Of a stretch of DNA of 11,183 nt, positions 6,317 through 11,183 are shown one piece after another (position 1 is the stretch's first letter; every line of letters starts with the position of its first letter). The stretch lies in assembly GCA_038065435.1 (NCBI GenBank), contig JBBTQZ010000048.1:1-11183 (forward strand), written 5' to 3'. The notes under the pieces are model-generated. The model searched no databases. It saw only the letters and a program-made list of their open reading frames with translations, and was not told where the DNA came from. Source of the DNA: JBBTQZ01 sp038065435 (GTDB taxonomy: Bacteria; Patescibacteriota; Minisyncoccia; Phycocordibacterales; WO2-35-19). The position numbers were made by a program, and so were the translations under genes.

Positions 6317-7475
6317 CCAAATGCCCGCGAGCCTGTAGCTTAGCGGGTATTTTGGTGTCTCCACTCATATAATCTATATACCCTGCCATAGAGATCATTG
6401 TGGCATTGTCGGTGGTTAGCTCCTTCTCTGGTATAAGTACTCTAAGGCTATCAAAGTCTCTTTCCAAATCGCAAAACTTCTCTCTCAGTTCTTTGTTGGC
6501 TATTACCCCACCACCCACTATCAATGTTTTTGGGGCGTATTCTATAATTGCTTTTTTGGTTTTGAATAAGAGTGTTTCTACAATCGCATCTTGAAATTCT
6601 TTGGCTACCAAGACTTTATCTGCATCGGGGTTTGCTTTGAGATAGTACAAAACAGCAGTTTTTAGCCCCGAAAAAGAAAAATTATAATCTTTGGAGTGCA
6701 TCATCGGCCTTGGAAACCGAATTTCCAAGTGTTCGTTATCTTTTTGAACCTGTGAAGCTAGGCGAGAGATCTCTGGTCCTCCGGGATATGGAAGCCCCAG
6801 CATTCGTGCCACTTTATCAAACGCCTCACCCACAGCATCATCCTGCGTTTCGCCTATTTTTTTCTTATCTATCCAGCTATTCATTGCAACAAGCTCCGTA
6901 TGGCCACCCGATATAAGCAAAGCTATAGCTGGCCACTCAATTTTCCTGTGATCTGATTCTTGATTCTTGCCTGCCAGAATGACTCGGTCTGGCGGGATTC
7001 TTGATTCATAATTCTCTGTTCCCAACACTGACACGATATGCCCCACCATATGGTTAGTCGGCATTACAGGTATTCCCCAGCTTTTCCCCAGCTTTTCCCC
7101 AAATTTTATACCTGTCCAAAGTGCCGGCTCCAACCCCGGTCCGACAGTAACTGTGATTAGATCAATTGGAAATTTTTTATTTTTGTTTTCTTTCTTCCAT
7201 AATTCATAATTCTCTACCTCATCGGCGGACAAGCTGATTCTTAATTCATCAAAACCTGCCTTCTTTAGAGCCTCTTCCAAAACTATAGGCAGATTTTTTA
7301 TATGTTCGCGTTTAGCTAAAGTAGGGAAGACACCACCATATTCTCTATGGATGTCTATCTGGCTATGCACAGCGCTCCCTAAAACTTTAAATCTCAAATC
7401 CTCAAGCCCCCCTTCGGCTTGTACTACGCTTATCGCTGTCTCATCGCAACTTGTTTCTATGCCTAGTATGATCAT
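6309..7475 (-). CDS. tsaD: tRNA N6-adenosine threonylcarbamoyltransferase TsaD
   Basis: TsaD transfers the threonylcarbamoyl group to A37 of tRNAs that read ANN codons, making t6A; in bacteria it works with TsaB and TsaE, which are not in this window. The 388-residue protein has the ASKHA-fold signatures: GIETSCDET near residues 5-13, NHMVGH with metal-ligand His142 and His146, ISGGHTEL with His192, GEAFDKVARMLGLPYPGGP, FSFSGLKTAV, GGGVIAN, and TTDNAT with Asp356. It is longer than the usual 330-350 residues because of two insertions, at about residues 76-93 and 153-175. Both are encoded by DNA bearing a shared short repeat. I chose the ATG at 7475 because the family starts at MIILGIE; a TTG three codons upstream is the alternative. 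It converges with the surface-protein gene. Confidence 0.95.
   Translation of the reverse strand: MIILGIETSCDETAISVVQAEGGLEDLRFKVLGSAVHSQIDIHREYGGVFPTLAKREHIKNLPIVLEEALKKAGFDELRISLSADEVENYELWKKENKNKKFPIDLITVTVGPGLEPALWTGIKFGEKLGKSWGIPVMPTNHMVGHIVSVLGTENYESRIPPDRVILAGKNQESDHRKIEWPAIALLISGGHTELVAMNSWIDKKKIGETQDDAVGEAFDKVARMLGLPYPGGPEISRLASQVQKDNEHLEIRFPRPMMHSKDYNFSFSGLKTAVLYYLKANPDADKVLVAKEFQDAIVETLLFKTKKAIIEYAPKTLIVGGGVIANKELREKFCDLERDFDSLRVLIPEKELTTDNATMISMAGYIDYMSGDTKIPAKLQARGHLEI
6955..7017. repeat. Palindromic repeat element inside tsaD (copy 2)
   Basis: GATTCTTGATTC occurs twice, at 6955-6966 and 6996-7007. Between the copies lies an inverted repeat, CCTGCCAGA (6970-6978) and TCTGGCGGG (6988-6996), with a 9-base spacer and one mismatch. 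The outer flank ATTCATAATTCTCT (7004-7017) recurs at 7202-7215 in the same gene. The reading frame stays open, and the element encodes the extra residues at about 153-175 of TsaD. The structure resembles a small in-frame palindromic insertion rather than ordinary coding sequence. Confidence 0.6.
7075..7100. repeat. 11-base tandem repeat in tsaD
   Basis: The unit CCCCAGCTTTT occurs twice in tandem (7075-7085, 7086-7096) followed by a partial CCCC (7097-7100). It encodes the GEKLGKSWG stretch, which aligns with the normal helix before the metal-binding NH-x-x-GH motif, so it need not be an insertion. As 11 is not a multiple of three, gain or loss of a unit would shift the frame. Confidence 0.6.
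7198..7247. repeat. Diverged copy of the tsaD repeat element (copy 1)
   Basis: ATTCATAATTCTCT (7202-7215) is identical to 7004-7017. GATTCTTAATTC (7236-7247) differs by one base from the two GATTCTTGATTC copies in the other element. The stretch between has only a faint trace of the inverted repeat. It encodes most of the extra segment at about residues 76-93 of TsaD, between the KKAGF helix and the IDLITVTVGPG strand. Confidence 0.45.
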
Positions 7476-7547
7476 AAAACTCAACTAAAGTTTAAAAAAT
7501 AAAATGTGTACCCCTAGAACTTTTTATACCTTTAAATTAACGTTTTT

Positions 7548-7979
7548 GTGGCTAAAAATCAACTTTTATGCTTTAATGTATCAGTGAATGAGCGTCCAGA
7601 TTTTTTAAAGATTTACTACCAACTTACGGCTAATTTTGTATTTCTAATCCACTTCATTCTTGTGTGTATTGTAACTGTCGGTTGGTTGATACCCCAACTT
7701 TTTTATTTACATATAACCTTACTTTTGGCCATTCTTTTTTCAGAAGTAATTTTTGGTTATTGTCCACTTACTCGTATGGAGTATGCCCTCCGTCACAAAC
7801 TTGACCCAACCATTCTTTTCGACAAATCTTGTATGGTTCATTACCTCCGCAAGTGGAGAGGTCTTCCTCCCAGACCCACTCCCACAACTAACGCTACATT
7901 TTTCAAAAAGAATAGTTTTCTTTTTATTTTGATTGGCTTAGGTATTTTGAGTTTTTTGTATAAAATTTTTCTCGGTTGA
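7548..7979 (+). CDS. DUF2784-like small membrane protein
   Basis: A 143-residue integral membrane protein of unknown function. It has hydrophobic segments at about 28-47, 50-70 and 121-141. The spacing of an LIHFILV segment, a YLHITLL segment and then GYCPLTRMEY matches the DUF2784 family, whose hallmark is a membrane helix ending in CPLTPLE. The Lys/Arg-rich stretch after it fits the cytoplasmic side. The third C-terminal helix is additional to the short family core. The start is uncertain: GTG at 7548 and GTG at 7584 are both possible, no ATG is in frame upstream of the conserved part, and no Shine-Dalgarno sequence is present. It ends 25 bases from the 3' end of the convergent tRNA-Ser gene. 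Confidence 0.68.
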   Translation: MAKNQLLCFNVSVNERPDFLKIYYQLTANFVFLIHFILVCIVTVGWLIPQLFYLHITLLLAILFSEVIFGYCPLTRMEYALRHKLDPTILFDKSCMVHYLRKWRGLPPRPTPTTNATFFKKNSFLFILIGLGILSFLYKIFLG

Positions 7980-8004
7980 AATGTTAAAGCAATTTCTTAC
8001 GTTG

Positions 8005-8091
8005 CGGATGGGGTGAGATTTGAACTCACGATAGAGTTTCCCCTATGCCGGTTTTCGAAACCGGTGCCTTCAACCACTCAGCCACCCATCC
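8005..8091 (-). tRNA. tRNA-Ser (anticodon CGA)
   Basis: An 87-nucleotide type II tRNA. The acceptor stem GGATGGG pairs with CCCATCC, with discriminator G at 8005 as usual for serine. The anticodon stem CCGGT/ACCGG encloses loop TTCGAAA, giving anticodon CGA for codon UCG. A long variable arm (CATAGGGGAAACTCTAT) confirms the serine type. The T arm is GTGAG-TTCAAAT-CTCAC. No 3' CCA is encoded, so a CCA-adding enzyme is needed. A TTTAAT box lies 9 bases before the mature 5' end. Confidence 0.95.
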
Positions 8092-8137
8092 CCGCACTAA
8101 ATTAAAGCCTAGCACTTTTTGCCTTTTTATCAAAAAA

Positions 8138-8146
8138 TGTTATATT
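8138..8146 (+). promoter_or_regulatory. Extended -10 element of tRNA-Glu
   Basis: TGTTATATT (TGn plus TATATT) ends 8 bases before the tRNA-Glu mature 5' end at 8155. This lies in the 63-base divergent gap shared with tRNA-Ser. The spacing matches that seen before the start codons of valS and the PrsW-like gene, which makes this a useful calibration of where transcription starts in this genome. Confidence 0.5.
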
Positions 8147-8154
8147 TTTGCCAT

Positions 8155-8226
8155 GGCCCCATCGTCTATCGGTTAGGACACCGCCTTTTCAAGGCGGGAA
8201 GCGGAGTTCGATTCTCCGTGGGGTCA
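8155..8226 (+). tRNA. tRNA-Glu (anticodon UUC)
   Basis: A 72-nucleotide tRNA. Acceptor GGCCCCA pairs with TGGGGTC (one G-T wobble), with discriminator A at 8226. The D arm contains GGTTAGGAC. Anticodon stem CCGCC/GGCGG encloses loop TTTTCAA, giving UUC for codons GAA and GAG. The T arm is CGGAG-TTCGATT-CTCCG. The 3' CCA is not encoded. It is divergent from tRNA-Ser. Confidence 0.96.
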
Positions 8227-8232
8227 CAAATT

Positions 8233-8246
8233 TTCATCATGATGAA
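8233..8246. other. 14-base perfect palindrome downstream of tRNA-Glu
   Basis: TTCATCATGATGAA is its own reverse complement and begins 7 bases after the tRNA end. As RNA it could fold with a 5-pair stem and 4-base loop, so it may be a weak transcript-end or processing hairpin. It has no following T-run, so I do not call it a terminator. A dimeric DNA-binding site is also possible. Confidence 0.3.
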
Positions 8247-8341
8247 TTTATGAAATTGCCTAGTCTCTCAAATTTCAAACAAAGATGTTATGATAAATAA
8301 TCAAAGGTCGTTATGTTAATTTACAAATAATTTTTAATTAT

Positions 8342-8506
8342 ATGGCTGATCAAACAATATACGAAAAATTAAAAGCAAGTTGTCCTTGTGGTTCTGGTAA
8401 GTCTTATGTAGAATGTTGCGGAAAAGAAGAGATGTGTCCGTGCGGTTCTGGTAAAAAAGCAATAGATTGCTGTTTTGTAAGTCCTGAGACACATGAGGAT
8501 AAGTAG
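8342..8506 (+). CDS. Double SEC-C zinc-motif microprotein
   Basis: A 54-residue ORF made almost wholly of two SEC-C motifs: CPCGSGKSYVECC at residues 14-26 and CPCGSGKKAIDCC at 32-44. In each, the four ligands follow C-x-C-x8-C-C, the zinc-binding pattern at the C-terminus of SecA, where it contacts SecB and the ribosome. The two motifs lie 18 residues apart with identical ligand spacing, suggesting internal duplication; the second has lost the usual Tyr. An 11-residue N-terminal segment and a short acidic tail complete it. No catalytic domain is attached. It sits between tRNA-Glu and the metallo-beta-lactamase-fold gene, 34 bases before the latter. No Shine-Dalgarno sequence is visible. It binds zinc almost certainly; its partner and role are unknown. 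Confidence 0.8.
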   Translation: MADQTIYEKLKASCPCGSGKSYVECCGKEEMCPCGSGKKAIDCCFVSPETHEDK

Positions 8507-8525
8507 TAACTAAAATAAAATTTTG

Positions 8526-8534
8526 TGCTAAAAT
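8526..8534 (+). promoter_or_regulatory. Extended -10 element of the metallo-beta-lactamase-fold gene
   Basis: TGCTAAAAT (TGn plus TAAAAT) ends only 6 bases before the ATG at 8541. A transcript starting 6-7 bases after the hexamer would begin on the start codon itself. There is no Shine-Dalgarno sequence and no good -35 box. Confidence 0.5.
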
Positions 8535-8540
8535 ATACCC

Positions 8541-9155
8541 ATGATTATCACATACCATGGGGTGCAGAGTTTTCGTGTGCAGTTTGGCGACACTGTGCTC
8601 GCCTTTGATCCTGTATCTAAAAATAGCGAGAATAAAGCCACTAATTTTGGGGCAGATATAGCTCTGGTTTCAATCAACCATAGAGACATGAATGGCGCAG
8701 AGCAGGCAAGCCGAGGAGAGAAGCAGGTTTTTGGAGTCAGGGGTCCTGGTGAATACGAGATAAGCGGAGTGTTTATAAAAGGAGTAGCTTCCATCTCCAA
8801 TTATTTGGGAGCAAACCTCAATAACACAATATACAGAGTAAGTTTGGAAAATATGAATCTTTGCTTTTTGGGTGCCTTGAGCGATGCCAAACTTTCCACC
8901 GAAGCCAAAGAATCTTTGGATGGTATAGATATACTCTTTGTACCCGTAGATACTTTGGGGCCCTCGGAGGCTTATAAACTTGCTGTATCTCTTGAACCTT
9001 CTATAATTATACCAATGAATTTTACTCCGGCTTCTCTCAAGACTTTCTTAAAGGAAGGGGGAGATGAGGGTGCAAAACCCATAGAAAAATTGACTATAAA
9101 AAAGAAAGATCTGGAAGGTAAAGAAGGTGAAATAATTATTCTAGAACAACAATAA
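8541..9155 (+). CDS. Metallo-beta-lactamase-fold protein with degraded metal sites
   Basis: A 204-residue protein of the UlaG/UPF0173-like branch of the metallo-beta-lactamase superfamily. Fold landmarks are present: ITYHGVQSFRV with AFDP (Asp23), GPGEYEI (68-74), the FLGAL strand (109-113), and the DILFVPVDTLGPSEAYKLA...IIIPMNF stretch (130-161). The active-site ligands are largely missing. The H-x-H-x-D-H motif reads I-N-H-R-D-M, keeping only His47 and Asp49; the GD ligand after the central strand is G-A (111-112); and the usual His of IPMHY is Asn160. Hydrolase activity is therefore doubtful. The C-terminal Lys-rich strand LTIKKKDLEGKEGEI is a strong feature of the Patescibacteria relatives I know. 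It precedes the membrane protein by 12 bases, and gyrA follows. Confidence 0.83.
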   Translation: MIITYHGVQSFRVQFGDTVLAFDPVSKNSENKATNFGADIALVSINHRDMNGAEQASRGEKQVFGVRGPGEYEISGVFIKGVASISNYLGANLNNTIYRVSLENMNLCFLGALSDAKLSTEAKESLDGIDILFVPVDTLGPSEAYKLAVSLEPSIIIPMNFTPASLKTFLKEGGDEGAKPIEKLTIKKKDLEGKEGEIIILEQQ

Positions 9156-9167
9156 AACAATAATCAA

Positions 9168-9509
9168 ATGAGAGCTCTTTTGCAGAATATAAGAGAGAAG
9201 CCAGAGCATCATAAGCGCAGCGTTGCTTTTGGGCTCTCTCTTGTACTCACGTTTGTGGTGGCTTTGGGTTGGCTCGGGCAGAAAAGTCTTTTCGATGGTT
9301 CTCCGAGCGTAGCCAAAAATGCCAAAACTGAAGCAAAAAAACAGACAGCCTCTGCCATAGATTCTGCACCAAGTCCTCTAGAGAGTTCCAAAAAATCTGT
9401 TAGTTCTGGGTTGAACGAGGTCAAGGAAGCTTATGAAAATCTCAAAGAATCTTTAGCGGATGTACTAGTGCCGTTCATCACTGGTATAGAAGTTTACGAA
9501 AGAAAATAG
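9168..9509 (+). CDS. Single-pass membrane protein of unknown function
   Basis: A 113-residue protein. A basic N-terminus (about 18 residues, with REKPEHHKR) is followed by one hydrophobic segment at about residues 19-37 (VAFGLSLVLTFVVALGWLG). A Ser/Ala/Lys-rich stretch and a short amphipathic helix (NEVKEAYENLKESLADVL) follow. The basic N-terminus suggests it is cytoplasmic, with the rest outside. I recognise no named domain. It starts 12 bases after the metallo-beta-lactamase-fold gene, with no Shine-Dalgarno sequence, so the two are probably co-transcribed. gyrA starts 41 bases after it. The reading frame is plausible from operon-like spacing and normal composition. Confidence 0.7.
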   Translation: MRALLQNIREKPEHHKRSVAFGLSLVLTFVVALGWLGQKSLFDGSPSVAKNAKTEAKKQTASAIDSAPSPLESSKKSVSSGLNEVKEAYENLKESLADVLVPFITGIEVYERK

Positions 9510-9510
9510 C

Positions 9511-9539
9511 TTGTAGCTCCGGTCTTTATTTGCTATAAT
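9511..9539 (+). promoter_or_regulatory. Candidate gyrA promoter
   Basis: TTGTAG (9511-9516), a 17-base spacer, and TATAAT (9534-9539) inside the extended form TGCTATAAT. The hexamer ends 11 bases before the gyrA ATG. A GAGG Shine-Dalgarno-like sequence at 9541-9544 lies between the -10 box and the expected start near 9546, so it would normally be left out of the transcript made from this promoter. Confidence 0.55.
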
Positions 9540-9550
9540 TGAGGTAATAA

Positions 9551-11183
9551 ATGACCAAAAAAGAGCAAGAACACAATGAAGAAAACAATACGCCGACAGG
9601 CGTTATTTCGCGTTCTATAGTGACGGAAATGAAGGAGTCTTTTATAGACTATGCCATGTCGGTGATTACTGATCGTGCCCTGCCAGATGTGCGTGATGGA
9701 CTCAAGCCTGTTCACAGAAGGATCCTTTATGCTATGCACAACATGGGCCTTACAGCAAGTAGCAAGACTCGCAAATCAGCCGCAGTGGTGGGAGAGGTGC
9801 TGGGCAATTATCATCCTCATGGCGATGCCGCTGCTTACGACGCCATGGTCAAGATGGCTCAAGATTTTACCTTCAGATATCCGCTTGTCGTAGGGCAGGG
9901 CAACTTCGGTTCTATAGACGGCGATAGTCCAGCCGCTATGAGGTATACAGAGGCGAAAATGAGCCGACTTTCTGGAGAGATCCTGCGCGATATAAACAAA
10001 GAGACAGTAGATTGGAAACCCAATTACGACGCTACCAAGAAAGAACCAATGGTCTTGCCTTCTGCTGTGCCGCAGATACTTCTGAATGGCACACTCGGTA
10101 TTGCTGTCGGTATGGCGACCAACATTCCTCCACACAACCTGCGCGAAGTTTGTGATGCTTGTAGCTACCTTATAGACAACAAGGGCGCGACGACAGAAGA
10201 TCTTTTGCAATTTATCCAAGGCCCGGATTTTCCACTTGGAGGTATTATTTTCAATAACAAAGATATACACCATGCTTACACTACTGGTCGCGGTGGCATA
10301 GTGGCTAGAGGAGTGGCAGAGATAGTAGAAGAGAAAAACAATTCTTCCATCATAATCACCTCCATTCCGTTTAGGGTGAATAAGGCCGAGCTCATTATAA
10401 AGGTTGCTGATTTGGTGCGCGAAAAGAAATTAGAAGGAGTAAAAGGTATCAGAGACGAATCCACCAAAGACATCAGAGTAGTCATAGATCTTAAGGGTGG
10501 CAGTCATCCACAGAAGGTGCTCAATTATTTGTACAAACATACCCAGCTTGAAGATACTTTCCATGTAAACCTAGTTACTCTGGTGGATGGAGTACCCCAG
10601 ACACTTTCTTTGAAGGGCATAATAGAAGAGTTTGTAAAACATCGAGAGATAGTCGTACGCAGAAGAACGGAGTTTGACCTCAAGGAAGCGGAGGCTCGTG
10701 AGCATATTCTTCTTGGATTGAAGAAGGCTCTAGACCATATAGATGAGATCATAAAGCTCATAAAAAAGAGCAAAGATGTAGAGGCTGCAAGGGCAAACCT
10801 AATGAAGGAATTTCGTTTTTCGGAGTTGCAGGCAAACGCTATTTTGGAGATGAGGCTTCAGAAGCTGGCTGGGCTCGAAAGGCAGAAAATAGAAGATGAG
10901 CTTTCGGCAGTGCAAGCTCTTATTCTTGAGCTGAAGTCCATTCTCTCTAATTCCAAGAAAATATTTTCAATAATAAAGAAAGAACTTTCCGATATTTCAG
11001 AAAAATTTGGCGACGACAGACGCACCAAAGTTATAAAGGGTGGAGTAAAGATACTTTCGGTGGAAGATATTATGCCAGATGAAGAAAATACTCTTACTCT
11101 CACTTCTGGTGGTTATATAAAGCGCACTAATCCAGACGAATTTCGTAAGCAGAAGCGTGGGGGAGTGGGTGTGGTGGATTTGG
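9551..11183 (+). CDS. gyrA: DNA gyrase subunit A (3' end outside the window)
   Basis: The first 544 codons of gyrase subunit A, which cuts and rejoins DNA and with GyrB introduces negative supercoils using ATP. No stop occurs before the edge. The breakage-reunion domain starts near residue 19 (ISRSIVTEMKESFIDYAMSVI). The catalytic Tyr is Tyr132 in AAMRYTE (codon 9944-9946). The quinolone-determining region reads HPHGDAAAYD, with Ala93 where E. coli has Ser83 and Asp97 where it has Asp87. The tower and coiled-coil regions follow (HREIVVRRR, NAILEMRLQKLAGLE). The C-terminal beta-pinwheel begins near residue 500, with a GyrA-box-like QKRGGVG close to the edge. That box favours GyrA over ParC. 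A 16-residue polar extension precedes the conserved start. Confidence 0.96.
   Translation, partial: MTKKEQEHNEENNTPTGVISRSIVTEMKESFIDYAMSVITDRALPDVRDGLKPVHRRILYAMHNMGLTASSKTRKSAAVVGEVLGNYHPHGDAAAYDAMVKMAQDFTFRYPLVVGQGNFGSIDGDSPAAMRYTEAKMSRLSGEILRDINKETVDWKPNYDATKKEPMVLPSAVPQILLNGTLGIAVGMATNIPPHNLREVCDACSYLIDNKGATTEDLLQFIQGPDFPLGGIIFNNKDIHHAYTTGRGGIVARGVAEIVEEKNNSSIIITSIPFRVNKAELIIKVADLVREKKLEGVKGIRDESTKDIRVVIDLKGGSHPQKVLNYLYKHTQLEDTFHVNLVTLVDGVPQTLSLKGIIEEFVKHREIVVRRRTEFDLKEAEAREHILLGLKKALDHIDEIIKLIKKSKDVEAARANLMKEFRFSELQANAILEMRLQKLAGLERQKIEDELSAVQALILELKSILSNSKKIFSIIKKELSDISEKFGDDRRTKVIKGGVKILSVEDIMPDEENTLTLTSGGYIKRTNPDEFRKQKRGGVGVVDL

Noticed and set aside
6323..6350. CCCGC...GCGGG inverted repeat near the tsaD 3' end as a terminator
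   Set aside because: It lies within tsaD codons upstream of the stop and has a long loop and no T-run. It is most likely chance.
7476..7484. TTG at 7484 as the tsaD start
   Set aside because: The family begins at the MIILGIE strand, so the ATG at 7475 fits better. The three extra codons have no support.
8233..8246. Palindrome after tRNA-Glu as an intrinsic terminator
   Set aside because: The stem is short and AT-rich with no following T-run. It is kept as an unclassified palindrome only.
9776..10273. 165-codon open frame on the minus strand across gyrA
   Set aside because: It lies wholly antisense to the strongly conserved breakage-reunion domain of gyrA and its translation matches no family. 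It is a shadow frame.
9551..11183. ParC instead of GyrA
   Set aside because: The GyrA-box-like QKRGGVG and the overall sequence fit GyrA, although the missing C-terminal region leaves a small doubt.

Overview
The window looks like a piece of a Candidate Phyla Radiation (Patescibacteria) genome, most likely from the Parcubacteria side. The grounds are family resemblance: a short valyl-tRNA synthetase, a surface protein whose tail (Gly-rich linker, Arg pair, LGA motif, peptidoglycan-binding-like domain, C-terminal membrane anchor) is typical of these bacteria, a metallo-beta-lactamase-fold protein of a type common there, and weak or absent Shine-Dalgarno sequences. The standard genetic code applies: TGA is a stop at the end of the DUF2784-like gene, and no gene needs TGA to be read through. 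I see no integrase, transposase, phage gene or CRISPR array.

Layout. Bases 16-3329 hold three minus-strand genes, read as valS, then a PrsW-type membrane protease, then a small heat-shock protein. A 310-base AT-rich divergent spacer (3330-3639) carries promoter-like elements and a three-copy direct repeat. The plus strand then carries one long gene (3640-6291) for a secreted, multidomain, membrane-anchored surface protein. It converges on minus-strand tsaD (6309-7475), the universal t6A37 tRNA-modification enzyme, which contains two unusual repeat-bearing in-frame insertions. Next come a plus-strand DUF2784-like membrane protein (7548-7979), a divergent pair of tRNA genes (Ser-CGA on minus, Glu-UUC on plus), and a 54-residue protein made of two SEC-C zinc motifs. 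A plus-strand run follows: a metallo-beta-lactamase-fold protein with degraded metal sites, a single-pass membrane protein, and gyrA, which runs off the right edge.

Functionally this is mostly a housekeeping neighbourhood (translation: valS, tsaD, two tRNAs; topology: gyrA) with envelope and stress functions mixed in. The points most worth a second look are the palindromic repeat element inside tsaD, the recurrent -10 boxes lying only 6-11 bases upstream of start codons (suggesting leaderless mRNAs), the double SEC-C microprotein, the apparent pseudo-enzyme of the metallo-beta-lactamase fold, and the domain architecture of the large surface protein.
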